In this document: piece after piece, positions 10,812-24,290 of the stretch
How the letters are laid out: every line of letters begins with the position of its first letter
How positions within the stretch are numbered: the first letter of the stretch is position 1
DNA from: Aquilaria yunnanensis
Lineage: Eukaryota; Streptophyta; Magnoliopsida; Malvales; Thymelaeaceae
Assembly (NCBI GenBank): GCA_039654915.1
Contig: CM077599.1
Span: 23,373,501-23,437,500 of the forward strand
Reading direction: 5' to 3'
DNA length: 64,000 nucleotides
Notes under the pieces: generated by a model
Database searches by the model: none
What the model was told of the DNA's origin: nothing
What the model saw: the letters and a program-made list of their open reading frames with translations, nothing else
Translations under genes and position numbers: made by a program

Positions 10812-11755
10812 CCTCGTCTTGGTCTTTTTTCTACGTGCTTTGATTTTGTCGCCGCCTCCCTCAATTTCGTCGACCGACTCCTTTGCCAGCACCACCCAAC
10901 TCAGTCCTCATTCTTCGTGCTTCAATTTGGTCACCCTACATTCTTCGATTTGGTCGGCTGCTTCGCTAGTGTTTGGATCTTGTTTGGATCCAATTCTCTC
11001 CATCTCTATTGATCGTTTGAAAGCTGCATTAGTCGACGGCGAGAATGAGATGGCGGCAACGGTGAGAGAAGATTTGGGTCTTAGAGGAGTAGGAGGAGAC
11101 GGGATCAGAGAATCGTAGGATAAGGAGACAGAATCGCTGATTTCCTCCTCCAGTTCATATTCTCCGTTGTGACTTCCTCCTTCGCCACCGTCTCCGTCGC
11201 AATTTCATCCTCCTTGGTCACCGATTTCATCTTGCAGTCGCTGATGTGGTTGCTCGTCTTCGTCTTCCTCCAATTTCATCGTCAATTTCCTCCTCCAGCT
11301 CGCCATCTTTGTCATGATTTCCTCCTCGATCATTGTCTCCGTCATCGTTGAGATTTAGTTCACCGCCTTTGTCACCATTGCTAACTCTGTTTCCGTCGCG
11401 ATTTCCTCTACCATCACAGTCTCTGTCGTGATTTCGTCTACAGAGAATTAATCTGAGAATTAAGGCTAATCTATATTTTAAGTCATAAGATTTTGTATTT
11501 CTGGCAGTTTAGGTTTAAATTTTTTATTTCTATACAAAATAGTCACCCATTTCAGTTAAAGAGAAAGTCACGTGGCATTATGGGTGCTACGTAGGCAAGT
11601 TTCATCTAAAATAATGGCACAAGTGACGGATGGACTCAAATTGGACATGATACTTAAGTTAAGGGACCTCAATAGGCACTTTTAGAGTTAAGGAACCATT
11701 TTAGGACAAACTGAATAGTTAAGGGAACAAATTTGGATTTTACCCACTAGATATT

Positions 11756-12719
11756 CTTCAAGAGAATCAGCAACCATTGTACTGGTGGGACTGTCCTCAG
11801 GTTTTTAAATATTTACAGAATACTTTCAGATATGGCATTTAAATACTATAAGCATCTGAATTAGATTAAGAATACACAAGGAAAAGTGCATGTATGATAT
11901 TTCATCCGGGTGCAAATCGAATTATGAGTTCTGTATAACTAAAAAGACTGGTAGATACGAGAAGCACAGAAATGACCATAAAATTAAATAAAAATATAAA
12001 TGCATGGTCTAACAATTTATAGATTTTCTTAATGGCAACAATTACAAGGCTGCTATGGACTGGCACATGGAATGGGCTTTAAACATTCAGTTCCATTTTG
12101 GCGTCGGTGCCAGTACATACCTATTTTATTGGTTGCTAAGGAACGAAATTCAGAAGTCCTTTTCCCCTTCTTGAAGTCAAAATGCATACAGTTATCTTTG
12201 ATATGCAGGAGTTTGGGTAGATTCTTGTTCTGTTTTGGACATGATGGATCATATATATCATGTTTGGCTCCATCGGAGTGTTAGAAACTTAGAACTTACG
12301 GGCATGTGACTAGTTGGATGGTTGCCTTTGCATTCTTATTTTGTCTTTCTGGGCTATCATGTTGCTGATGGAACTGCGCAATGTGCCTGAGATAGGGGGC
12401 AAGGCTGATATTATTGAATCTAGAAAAATTTAGGATCTGTGTAGTTTTTTTTCTTTCTTTGGTTTGGAATTGGGACAGAAATTACTCTATGTAGTAATTT
12501 CAACTTCTCAGGCATGAAATGATCCAAGGTCGTATGGAAGTTTAAGCACCTTCAACAGGTGTTTGCTAAAGATTGATTGGAATTTTAAACACCTTGTTCG
12601 AGGTAGTTTGAGCCTTATTCTGAGTTTGGCTTCTGTGTTGAACTGAATCCATGATGATCTTAAGAACACCATCAGAAGGACAAGAACCTTTGCTACCCTC
12701 TTTTACAGCCATTTAATTT
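11756..12719. other. Intergenic DNA, no gene seen
   Basis: Moderately AT-rich sequence to the right of the MULE-like element. Open frames are short and match nothing I know. It could be the distal 3' flank of the NFD6-like transcript interrupted by the insertion, but nothing in the bases proves this. Confidence 0.4.
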
Positions 12720-13007
12720 ACTCCCTCTGTCCCATAATATTTCTCTCCTTTGCCTTTTTGTAGAAATTGCGGATGTTGTGCCATGTAAACTGGTTAAGCA
12801 GTTTCTCCAATGTTACTTCTCACAAAATTAGCATGGTCACAGCAAGCATATGGGCTTTACAGAATAGGAAAGATAAATTTGGAATAAGATATGTAAATAT
12901 GGAAAAGTGACTATAAATTTGGAATAAGATATGTAAATATGGAAAAGTGACTGCATATATTGGGACATAAAAATTGGGAGAGTAAAAAAAATTATACGAC
13001 GGAGGTA
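12720..13007. mobile_element. Decayed Stowaway-like MITE with an internal tandem duplication
   Basis: The left end CTCCCTCTGTCCCATAATAT matches the well-known CTCCCTCCGTCCCAWAATA start of plant Stowaway elements. A GGGACATAAA stretch and a GACGGAGGTAA block near 12961-13007 represent the opposite end, now damaged. The inside carries two perfect 40-bp tandem units (12873-12912, 12913-12952). Confidence 0.55.
12873..12952. repeat. Perfect 2 x 40-bp tandem duplication
   Basis: The unit starting ATAAATTTGGAATAAGATAT and ending AAAAGTGACT occurs twice head to tail with no mismatch, so it is recent. Confidence 0.9.
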
Positions 13008-16000
13008 ATAATAAGTTTCATAAAGCAAAATGCTAAAATTTCATATACTCTTGCAAGCATGTCTATGTGTAAGAAACCAGTCAATAAGCCCCACCAAACC
13101 TAAAGATGCCAGATTACTACCTGTTAAAAAATGACAATTTATTTTGATTTGTACTTGGTAGCTTAAGTTTAACTTGGTGTAGGAGTGTCCAACACATTAA
13201 CAGGCAACTTCCGTATTACTGATCTTCATTTTCACCCTACTTAACTCTGAAACATGCAAATAATGTGTATTAGAGGTTTAAACTTTTTCAGACATTTTTT
13301 TTCTTTTTGAATTAAGTATATATAAAAGCACTGCAACAGCTTAGTAATCATGGGTTTGCTTCAATTTACAAAAATTTAACTCTTTCAGTGAATGTTGATC
13401 ATGTTACCATATAATGCTCAATGCTCCAGGGGTTTACAGGATGGCTATGCTGATGGTTTTACCTTGCACGCTATACAATTATGGTCTTAGCTAATTTTTG
13501 GGATAGGTGGGTTTACCTGGTTCTTTTGATAATCCTCTGACCCACATGTACCAATCTGGCAATCTCTCTCTCTCTCTCTCTCTCCCCCTGCAGCAAACAC
13601 CTAAAAAGTAGAAAAGAATATGAGAGAACACCAAAGATTGTGTGGATTGGAGGTCCAAGTTTTAGAGATTGAGAAAAATCCAGGCTATAGATAGATCTGA
13701 AAATAAAATGCCAAGTATTTTTTACTAACAGGTTGATATGAGAGGTCACAAAAGTTCGCCTAGAGTAGAAGAGGGACCTGTATGACTTGGTCAAGAGAAA
13801 AAAAATATATATCTGATGCATATGTTTTCCGTTAGAACTTTGCCAAATAATGTTGAAAGTCCAAAGATTGATAATTTGTGGGTTCAGCTTTCAGTTTCTG
13901 AACAGTAGTTTGAAGGGCAGAAGCAATTTCTTGTTGTTTAAACAAGGTCTTCAAAAATTTGGGGATATTGAGGTTGTATCATCTTAACTAACAAAATCAA
14001 TACCCATTTAGTAGAAGTCATAGGTACACTAAAACAATGAGAAAAGACATAATTCCTTTTCTAGGTGAACAGAGACGAAACAGAGTAGGTTTACTCACTG
14101 AATCAGCTAGAACAAAGTCATGTGTTTTATCTATCAGATAATTGATTGAAAGGCATATTTGTCTGGGATACTTGTTTTTCTGTTCTTGTGTACTAGCTTG
14201 CCCACTTAAAGCTGATATTGATTGAAAGTGAAGAGAAGAGGGATATAGAATTCTTGTATCTATGTGTTGCAGTATCTGTCTTATTGCTGCAGCCACCTGC
14301 CCTTCTACTATTATTTACTGTGATTTTAATGAATGCTGGGCCAATGCTTTATTGTTGTTGCCTGTATAAGATTGGAGCGACTCGTAGAAATGCTCTATAC
14401 GCAAAAGTTTTTAGATGTGATGGATCCCCGTTTTGAGGATCTCAGATGTCTTTAGTCCGGTGTTATTTGATGAAATGGAAGCCTTTTAGATTGTTGCTTC
14501 ATATGTGGTAATTCTCTCTGCTTTTGTTTCTGCCTGATTTCTCCATTTGCAGTTTGTTTCTTTGGACAAAGTTGTGACCGCTACTTTGAACAGCCATAAG
14601 GTCAACCCTATAGTTTGTATTTGACCAAATACAAGAGAATATAGCGATAGGTTGAGGTTCTTTTACCCCTCCGATGCATTAATAACTAGGTAAGCTTTTG
14701 CCTAATATGTTATTACAACTTGGCACGACGCCGTATTGAATAAATAACGGAAAAATAAGGAAAGAAAGGAGGAATGGAATCTCTGGATGACTTGGATTTG
14801 TACTTGTCAATCTTTCTTTGGTCTTGGCTAGAAAACGTGCCCGTAGTAGTAGCAGCTTACCAGAAGCAACCAAACTAATAGATTCTGCAAGTTGCATGGT
14901 ATACGGATATTAGGAAGTGCAGCTGAGGCTGGGAAGAAGGGTCATTGATGCATTTTTAGCCACCCACATGAATTAGACCCCAAGTTTTAATGGGGCTCCA
15001 TTTGCATCGAACCGAACCATGACAACAACACCATGGAGCCCTTAAATTGTCGAATTTTGGGCCACAGCCTGAGTGAGGCCCATGAGCAGATTTGAAACTA
15101 GGCCGTAATTTTCCACCTTGTCGAAGGGTCAAAAAAGACAGTTGAAAGTTTTTTGCTATAAGAATTCAGAAAAAGACAACAAAATGCATGGAAAGAACGT
15201 AGGACATAAACCCATATGCCCATTAATTTTAGTGTTTGGTCAACGAGGCTGGACGTTTTAATTAAACTCTGTACAGTGATGGGTACATGGTTCAAGTGTA
15301 GGGTGTTAAGATGGATCAAACAATTAATTAGTAGCATTTTATTTTAATTTACTTCGTTGTCTGACCAAGACGAGAATATTCTTAATTTATTATCCTATTA
15401 ATTAAATGCTCGTATTTTTTTATTGAGGATCATTAAATTTGTAGAAGAGTTTGCCTTGTGATATATATACATATATTCGTCCCTTGTTTGCGGAATTTGT
15501 TGGGTGTTAGAGCAGTGCCTTGTGACACATGGGTTCCCTTGGTTACAACTTCGTCCTACAAATAAAAATTTGAGGAAATTAGTAGCATTCTTTTGCAATT
15601 AATCTAGTGGTATAAACTTAATTATCACGTCAACTGCTTAATTTTATACGGATTTTAAATCCCCTAAATGTTTTTTCTTTCAATATTAGCAATTATATAT
15701 CGGTCAACATTAGAGAGCTTTAAGATTTGATTATACCGGACTGTGACCAAATTATACAACTTCAGTTGCAATATTATGTTTTGCGTGTAAGATATCAAAT
15801 AGTTTAAAACTATTTATTAGTCTATTCGCAATCTGACAATTTATATTAAATTCTCTCTGGATATCCTGTCGCTATACTATTGGTTATGGGTGAAACAAAC
15901 GGCGCCGTTCACTTTCTCAAAAACAATTTGCTCCCAAGAACAGCTTTGTAGCTTCTTGTGTTTCTTCCTACTTCTTTTTCCCCCCTTTTCAAGTTGGGTT

Positions 16001-19000
16001 GACATGCAATGCTGCTAACTTATTTCATTTTCTGAAGTTATTCTTTCTTTTTGCCCTGGTTTTCTATATTTGAAAACTTGGTTTCTTTTTGACATATATG
16101 AATCATCTGCAAATTGTAAAGCTTTTGGTACAACCTATACTTCTACGTTTAGGAAATGCTATTAGCTGCCAGAGGGGTTAAATTTTAGAAACTACAATAA
16201 CGGTGGAGAATACAAAAAGAATAGTGAAAGAGCTAAACATGTTTCATGGATAGCTTCATGAAAATTTGTGAGGATATGGTTGCTATGATAAACAGAATTT
16301 TATTATTGTCATTTTGTTATGAAGACTATATATAGTCACCGGGAATAAAATAATAGGTTATGTCTTAATATATTTAATACTTATCATCATGCACTTCAAT
16401 CTCTTCTCCTAATCTCATGTCTTACATCTCCAATTTCTTTTTTCTTTTAACAATACCCCAATGTTAAGTAAAATAAAAAATATTAAAACTAATAAAAAAA
16501 TAAACTTGAATAAATAATGACTAAAATAAAGACTTACAATAAACAAAGAGATCCATCCATTTCACTAGCAACGCAACTGGTAGTATATGTATTGAAACTT
16601 GGAAGAAAGAAATGCTGCCTTGGTGTGAATGGCATAAGTAACTAATGTCATCCTTGCAAGTCGACATGCCTGACATAATCCTGCTTCCTAATTAAACAAA
16701 GCTAGCGATGGGTCTCCCATTAAACATCACCTTGCTGTTGCATTTGAGTTGGCTAATTTTGCACAAGTTGTTGCCCTTCTGCGTCCTTCTGCCTTTTTTA
16801 TTTATTCCCGCAAACAAGTTGCTTTGTAATCACTATTATTAGCTTTAGCTGCACATCATAAGCGACTTTTTGTCGTTTTCATTAGCTTTGATCAATGAAA
16901 AACTTCATTAGTCAACGTTGGCTAAGAGTAATTTTTCCATTAAACCTTTTAATTTCTATTGGTAAATTTGACTTCGATCTTTTTGAAAGGTTCAAATTTA
17001 CCATCAATGTTTTGTGCTAGAAGCTAATTTGCCACCGACAATTAAAATTGCTTAATATGGCAAATGTTAGCAAAAGAGAAAAATTGAAGTTTCAATTTCT
17101 AGTTTCATATACCTAACATTTTGGCCTTTAAGTTTCTAAATCTACCATTTTCATTATCGTTTTCGCTCTAGCAAATCCCTGTACCCTTCGCCACCCTATG
17201 TCCTTTCCGTCATTGGTGTTATCTCCATTTTTCCACACATTTTGACAACTCTCCCGGAAATGCTCTCTAGAACAAATCATGATCAAATAGGGTTCGTTTG
17301 ATGCACGTGGGCCTAAATTTAGAAATGCTGCAGCTTTATAATAAAGGATTGATTATAGTAGCAATGAAGGGTTAGTGGACGACAATAAGGAAGATGAAAA
17401 CATGAAGGCTCAATAATGAGGGTGTGTGGTCAAAATCTATTTAGGTGTTGTGAAAAATTTAGATAGCAAGAGGTTAAAGAGAAAATTTTTAGAAACTAGC
17501 TTAAAAGTTGTACTATGAAATATTATCATAACAAATAAAATATTTTTACCATTTAATGGCCAATGATAAAATTGGCTTCAATTAAAATGTTAATGGCAAT
17601 TTGTCTCTGAAAAATATTTAGTGGTAAAATTAATCTACCATTATATTTACTTACACGCACATATATATTCTCTCGGGCTTCTTTCTTAAAAACAAAAATG
17701 TAATTTTTATAATTGTCGATGATTTAATTATCTAATATTTAATGAGAAAAAAAATCTAATTGAGAATAATGCAAAAAGCCTTGGTGCTGAACTTAGTGGT
17801 TCGGTTTTGTGATAGAGAGCGGAAAGTGAGATAGGTTTGGTGAGAATTTCTTGGTATTGCATAAATGAGGCCAAAGGAGACCGGACGTCCTTTAACTGGG
17901 ATTCTTTATTCTCTTCTTCTACAATGTTGTTGGGCTCAGCTCATCACGTTGTTTCTTCTGCACTTGAATTAAAATTCTAATTTTGAACGTCGTCTAATAC
18001 GTATAACTTGGATTTTTCAATTATAAATTTCCTTTGAGCTTTACGTTGATGATGAAAGGAGAGAAATTTTGGAATCTGCCGGCCATCCCGCCCAAGCTCG
18101 AAAGAAGAACAGCCAACAACTCCTATAACTTAAAAAGTTGTGCCCGAATAATCCCAAATTTGATGATTGGATAATGATGGCAGGTCAATTAGTTTATTTT
18201 TTATGATTGATATATGTGATTAGTTACATTAATTAATCTTGGGGCTTAGTGTAGGAAATTATCTGGCAGTTGAAATAGATTAACTATGATCATACGATCT
18301 AATTAATCTTGTCAAAGGTATTAGGTGTTTTAGTTTAAAAAATTGGCTGTAGGACCAACTAATTCCCAACATCAACAAGTACTTTTGCGAAGTGTAAATA
18401 AGCTACTCGCTAGGATTTTCGTGGACAGGTATGAAATCCTACAGCTGGAGAAACCAACTTAATTAATTTACTTCAAGATGTGTAGAGTACGAGCAGGCAT
18501 GTTTAACTTGGGAAGTCCCCGTTTTTGTCCACTAAAAAATATATATTTTTTGTAACATTTTCAATATTCCTATTTTTTTTATTTTTAATATTTAAAAATA
18601 TGCTTTACAAATATACAAGAAAAAAGATATTAGTATTTTAGGTAATAAAAGGAGAATATCAATCTTTTTCTACTCAGAAAGTAATAAAACTAGCTTTATA
18701 TGACATTTTGGGGGAGAGAGTGAGAGGAGCAGAATCGGCCCAATTTAGCTATTAGGTTAAAGGCGTGGGGACAATATTTTTATTATTTTAATATAATATT
18801 TTTTCAACAATTTTTAATTTTCATTTCATCTGTCCAAGTTGAGCTATTTGCCCTTGAGGCAGGCCTTTCTGGGGTCCATACTCCATAGCAAGGTCTATAG
18901 TCCTTAACAGGTCATTATGCTTGCAAAATAAAGCCTGATAATTTTTCCTTTCTTCTTTTGGACAGATACACTATTGGTCAAATCCCTTCTGATAAACTCT

Positions 19001-20434
19001 AAAACAACACCCACATGCAGGTCCTAATGACAGGCTTTGTCACTCCTTTTCTGTCTCTACCTCTCTCTTTCGGTTCAAGCTTTTTAGGGCTCTTATATAG
19101 CCACTTTAAACAACTTTAATATATGTATTGGGCTTTCTTTACTGTACTCTTAGCTTTGGAAGAATAGTTCACATAATTAAAAGAATTTTGTGGTTTGTAT
19201 TATAAATAAAAATGATCATACTCCTGAGATTTATGGCGGGAAGAACAAGGATGAAGGAATCAATACCAAACTCCTGAGATATAATGCCTCTCCTTCACAA
19301 CTGCGGCCACATGAAACAAAGTATACTAGGTACCATTGAAAATAACGCCCAACATTTTAGTATCAATGTTTAATTAGTTAAAAAAGTACCGCACTACCAA
19401 CAATATGGCATAACTTTGTAACTTTATATAGTTGATTCTCTGTAAAAAAAAATTAAAAATTAAAAATTAAAAAGAAAACAACTATACTAATTTCATATTT
19501 TCCGTCAATAACTAGACGAGGGCGAAAGGGGAAAACAACGCAAGTTTGTTTTCCCACATTATATATGCAATTCTTTTTTGTGAGACTTTGGAGAGAAGCA
19601 GCTGAGGATAGGTCTGAAAACTCGAAATTTATTTCGTAGGGACAACAACATCACTGTCATAAGGAGCCATACTGTCTCCTCCTCCTATCCATTCTAGAGT
19701 TACAGAACAAAAAAAAAACAGCCGACATATATAGTTCATAATATATAGTCGCGTCCCGTTTGTACAAATTCTTTTAGGAATAATTAACCCACTTATTAAG
19801 AAACCAAGTTTCTTCAGACAGGAAGTTAACTTAATTGGTATCATTTAAAACGTGAAGATCGAATGTTCAAAGTCTCGAACAATCTTTTCAGTTTGATCTT
19901 TTGGTTTAAGGCATCTCGTAGTCGAAACACAAACAAAATGTAGGAGATGAACAACAAGCGACATAATCTTTCAATCTAAGCCAGAAAGGACCACTTAGTG
20001 AAAGAAGATGCCCCTCTAATGTCATATGTTAAGAACATAAATTCAATGTATCCGACATTTTTAACAAGGGAAATGAATAGATAACAGTTGGTTATAATTC
20101 ATCTCAAATACGTACAGTTGAATTAATATGGGACATGGTCACATGGGCAACACACCATTTAGAAAAACGGACTGTGCGACTAGTGGAGGCAGCTCTAATA
20201 AAATCATAATCGATTGGCATTGAAGAGATAAGCTAGCTAAGCTATATAATGTTTGGGAGAACAATACGCAGATATGTGTGTAAATGCTTAGAATATTTGT
20301 GAGGGGACCCGTAGAAGAGCTAGTACATATATCACGATCAGAAGACAACGGCGGACATATGCAAGAAAAAATTATATACAAAGAAAACTAAACAAAAAAA
20401 CACAGGCCAAAACGACAAAAATTTCTCGGGAAAA
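13008..20434. other. Gene-poor AT-rich region
   Basis: About 7.4 kb without a gene I can support. It contains a (TC)n microsatellite at about 13561-13583 and several AT-rich runs. Short open frames around 14.0-15.6 kb and 19.6-20.4 kb have no recognisable domains and no consistent splice structure. Degenerate MITE-like pieces are likely but I cannot bound them. Confidence 0.5.
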
Positions 20435-20790
20435 GACCTTTTCAGTCCTGCAATTTTTTGAGTTTTACCAAGTCAGTCCTTAAACTCTCTGATTTTTCAA
20501 ACAAGTTGCAAAAAGTTTGAATCTTTAACTCTATTAGTTTTAAAACTTTTGGAATTCCATTTGGCTAATGGAAAATGCTAATATGGCTTTTACCACCATT
20601 TATTTCGGTGATTAAATATACACTTTTCAAATCTTAGTTGCTTACTTGAAAATTTTAACAAAATTTACGGGTCATTTTGTATCAATTTGAGGACTAAATT
20701 GAAAATTTTAGAAAAAGTTATGTACCAAATTGTGATTTCTTAAAAGATGGGGAATTATATTGTTAGTTTCTCATATTCGGGAATGAAGCG
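20435..20790 (-). repeat. Dispersed repeat copy, inverted relative to 25810-26165
   Basis: The reverse complement of this segment aligns over most of its length with 25810-26165. Shared blocks include ATTTTCAATTTAGT, TTTGGTAC, GTAAGCAACT/GTGAGTAACTG, AATATATGNTG-like spacing and a final GTAAAACT..AGGACTGAAAA. Two copies in opposite orientation 5 kb apart indicate a local dispersed element family with degenerate ends. Confidence 0.6.
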
Positions 20791-21211
20791 ATTGAATCAA
20801 TATGTTATTTTCTCGTTATAATGCATTAATTTGAAAAATCAAGTGTAACATGAATGGGAGAGACAAAAATGTTTAAATTCGGGGGAAACAACATAGCGTT
20901 TTATGTCTGACATTTTTTTTTCACGGTTTAGTTGCCAGCGATTTTGACAGACTTACAGTTAGATCATAGCTCAATATTTGTTTGATGGGCACCCAACCTA
21001 CTCAGTTGGAGTTGTTTTTTTTTTTTTTAACCGATAAACCAATGATAAAGTAGAGGAGGTGTGATAAGCGTTTAATATTTTAAATATCGAAGCCATGCCC
21101 TGCTCTTTGGAGGTGGAGCTCCAAACCGTTTGATAAACAAAGACATATGAATTCTAATTTGTGAGAGAGTAATTATAAACATTCTTCAAAATTGAATAAA
21201 AAATACTGTTT

Positions 21212-21612
21212 TTAGGAAAACTTAAAATAATCTCTCGTGGTTTGGCCTTACCTACACTTACCCTTTAAATTTTGAAAACCTAATTTTGGCTGTGCGCTAT
21301 CTATCTTTTAGAAATTTTAATATCTCTAATGCTTATTTTCTAGCCATTTTGAATTTTCAAATTTTCTTCTCTATAAACACAATTTTCTCTATGTAAATGT
21401 AAATCAGTATTTTTCAAATATCAGTTAATTGTGAAAAATTATCAAACATTTTAAAATTACTATAACATAGTAACTAACATTTTAAATTAAGGTTTTAGAA
21501 GTTTGTTGTGGGACAATGTAAAGGAAGTAGAAAGTAAAGTGTAGGTTTTTTAAAGCAGATTAGGCAAAGTGTAGATTAAAGTAAATCATATGGGTTTTTG
21601 TAATTTTTCTCT
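21212..21612. repeat. Decayed foldback element
   Basis: The left half reads ...GGTTTGGCCTTACCTACACTTACCC, and the reverse complement of the right half reads ...TTTACTTTAATCTACACTTTGCC followed by matching AAAACCTA and CTTCT blocks. It resembles the foldback elements at 38818-39271 and 39585-40022 but is more diverged. Confidence 0.5.
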
Positions 21613-22246
21613 TTATTAAATATAAAAAGATGATTCAACCTGTGTTGCTCCATCACTTGTGCATCAGGAAAATATTTACTCTACCAGAGCAAGCAAAATT
21701 TGAGCTCTTTGTAGAGGAGGTCATTGTGTCCATCTACAAAAATACTGAATGACAATGTAAAATGACTAGAGACCACTAGAAATATATGATAATGCATGAT
21801 AATGTTGGTAGGTAAAAGTAACAATATCCTAAGATAAAGAAATACCAGATCATCATGCTGTGACATTGAAGGTTAGACCCTAAAAAAATAAAAAAGAAAG
21901 AAAAAAAGAAAGAACTCATCAACTGATGAAGATTGCAAGGTTTGGAAAAAAATAGTTTTTTATGAGTAGTTATGTACTTCAATAATACCAACAAAAAGTA
22001 TTTGTGGACAAATTTGTAGGTTTATGTTCTTTTGTACAATAAATTTTTATTTGTTGATAAACAACTTCAATTACTACAAAGAATGTTTTTGTTTAATTTT
22101 TTTGAGTGCATATAATCAACATTTCACAGATAAAAATCCACAAGTTTGTTTTTTATTTATAGAAAGATACTGAAATTTCATTTAAATATAAAAAAAAAAG
22201 CCTCATGAGTTGTAATAAAAAGTAACTCACGATGAAAAGAATCCAC

Positions 22247-23035
22247 CTATAATACATAAGAATCTTTAGAAAAATCCATTTTTGAAAGATGATGAGCTAG
22301 GGAATTTGCCTCTTGAAAACAATGAGAGATAATCCATGTAAGGGTTTTTGCTAGTAAGCCATACACATTCTTAATGGCCTCCCATCCTTCCAATCGAAAA
22401 TAAAGAGAGCTTCTAAAAGCCCCTATTACCTCCAATGAGTTAGACTCCATGCTAGCTTATGTGAATCAAAGTCACACACCAAGCTATGCCCTTCTTTCAC
22501 AACCATGCATTCAGCAAAAAATGCCTTGCACAGACCATGCAATGGTACCACCAACACTGCTTGGACGCTTTCTTTCTCATCTCGAATCACTACACCAACA
22601 CCAATCTTGTCATCCCTGCCTACAGTAGCATATGTGTTCAACTTCCACCATGCAGATGGAGGACTCTACCATGAAGCTATTGACCATTGCTCTAGGCATA
22701 AGTTTAGGCACCGAACATCATTAATAGCTTGCTCTACATGCTAACAGAAGGATGACATATCAAACTTTTGGTGCCTATGGGCCTACTTTGTTTTTAAAAA
22801 ACCATATGGACTAGATCGTGATGAAGAAGTGCTATCAATGTTCATCAAATCGATGCTCATGCAACCACTAGATCTACTCTATCATATTAAGGTAGTCCAT
22901 ATTTGTAACAAAGAAAAGGCATTGAGCTTCCCATACTGCCTTTACCGCCTTACAATCCTCATGATATGCATCATTATATCCATCCCAATATTGCACAATG
23001 GACACTTGCTCACCTCTAGCAGGAAAACACCCAAT
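22247..23035 (-). pseudogene. LINE-type remnant: RNase H (RVT_3) and zinc-binding RT region
   Basis: On the minus strand the order is a CPLC...H....C..A..VW-like zf-RVT segment (about 23030-22870), then an RNase H-like domain (22674-22247) split over two frames. Recognisable pieces are IGVGVVIRDE, FAECMVVKEGHS, MESNSLEVI and the terminal EANSLAHHLSKMD. These are the hallmarks of plant RVT_3 domains. Two catalytic aspartates appear replaced (NTYA for the usual TDA, ESNS for ESDS), and a frameshift near 22440 separates the halves. The reverse transcriptase core to the right is not readable. It is a dead, 5'-truncated LINE copy. Confidence 0.7.
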
Positions 23036-23639
23036 GTAGGGTCACCATATGAATCTTTTTGTCTTACTGAAGACCTGCGACCTCCAAATCATCATCCACA
23101 TTAGCTTATTTGATGTTGTGATTTCTTTGTTTCCATAATTCTAAAGTAAGTGGTATCCACTTTCAGCCAAATACTTATCGTGATTATTGAAGTGCCACAC
23201 TAACACATCATCTTTTGCATTAAGGTTGGGCTGGACCACAATGATGGGCCCAACATCCACTTAATTGAAAATTTGATTTAGGAGTCACATATTACATCCA
23301 CCCCTTGGTCCATCATGGGGTCATTCACTGTCCAATCCTCTCTTATACAAAGGGGTCTATGGCAATGGCTTAAAGAGAGATCCCTTGATAGCCAAGGATC
23401 CCACTATACCCTCAATCTGCCACTACCCACTATCTATCAAACTCCTTTGAGCAACACACTATGACTTGCCAAAATACTCTACCATGTGAGGGAATGAGTA
23501 TTACCCTTCTTCGCATCAGGAAATGAAAAGTGACAAAAGTAGTTATGTTTTAGCACCTACATACATGAGGAGGTAGGATTTGTGAGCAATTGTCACTCTT
23601 GTTTTGCAAGCATACTGATAGCTGAAGGGCTATCGCCTA

Positions 23640-24290
23640 CATGACTTTCTTATTGGTAGACCTAACACTACCCTCGGGAATTTATACGACCAACTCAAAA
23701 AAAAAACTCTTTGCCATCTTTGGGAGTGTATATTACCAACCTCAAGAACATAGGTCTATCATCCTCGATAGAATAAATGCCTCCCGAAAACGGTCCGCGC
23801 ATCCGAAGGTCTTTCTTCAGTCACCATCAAGGAAAATCCTTGATCGAAGGGTCTCTAATCCCCGAGGGGTCTTAAGGAGAAACGATAAATACAGTTGGGG
23901 GATCTCTAATAAAAACCTTACACATGCCCCTACCCTCTAGGTATAACCTCCTATGCCCAGTTATAGACACCTCTCCCTAAAAGTACGAACCAAATCCGGC
24001 TGAACACGTGTCCTAATCTACTCAGGCTAAGCATAACGGTCTCCTTCTCTCAGCCTCCTATAAATACACGGGGGAGGCACCCAGGTAAAGAATGAGAGGT
24101 ATCCTCCTTCTCTGTTCTTTATTCTTAACTCCTAACGACTTATCTCTTCGCATACTGATTTGGGTGTTGAAGATCCTTCCCCCGAAAACATATTTCGGAG
24201 AGCTCCCAACCTTTGTTCTTTATGTGCTGCAGCTCCTACTCAAGTGAAGGTTTACCAGAGGTTCAACATGTCATACATTGAAAATGTGCT
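23640..24290 (+). mobile_element. LTR-like fragment with promoter signals
   Basis: This segment is more GC-rich than its surroundings. It has CTCCTATAAATACACGGGGG near 24055-24075, a good TATA box followed by a C-rich start region, and then ACTGATTTGGGTGTTGAAG about 100 bp later. That combination is typical of the R-U5 part of plant gypsy-type LTRs. No paired LTR, primer site or coding part is seen, and its ends are not defined. Confidence 0.45.
24060..24070 (+). promoter_or_regulatory. TATA box of the LTR-like fragment
   Basis: CCTATAAATAC followed within 40 bp by a purine-rich AAAGAATGAG stretch. Spacing fits an LTR U3-R junction. Confidence 0.4.

Larger units (their letters stand above)
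8003..11745. mobile_element. MULE-like element with long TIRs, split by a solo LTR
   Basis: The ends are long inverted repeats. The left end 8003-~8300 matches the reverse complement of ~11440-11745 through blocks GGTAAAAT, CCCTTAACTAT, AAAGTGCCTATTGAGGTCC and TATTTTGTATAGAAAT. A perfect 10-bp direct repeat ACTAGATATT flanks it (7993-8002 and 11746-11755). Removing the nested LTR and its duplication leaves about 1.34 kb of element. The non-TIR part (10812-11440) is richer in GC, with many TCGTC and CCTCC runs and no recognisable protein, so it may be a captured UTR or exon piece. The first TIR base differs between ends (A left, G right). Confidence 0.8.

Noticed and set aside
10758..11351. 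Open frames of 60-109 codons in the right part of the second MULE-like element
   Set aside because: No recognised domain. Sequence is repetitive TCGTC/CCTCC, so frames are open by composition.
14218..14436. A 72-codon plus-strand frame, considered as an alternative last exon of the NFD6-like gene
   Set aside because: It is more than 6 kb from the last exon, beyond two insertions, and lacks the family's C-terminal words.
19629..19844. A minus-strand frame ending SMAPYDSDVVVPTK after a splice-acceptor-like tract
   Set aside because: It could be a last exon, but no upstream exon or family was found, so it is not called.
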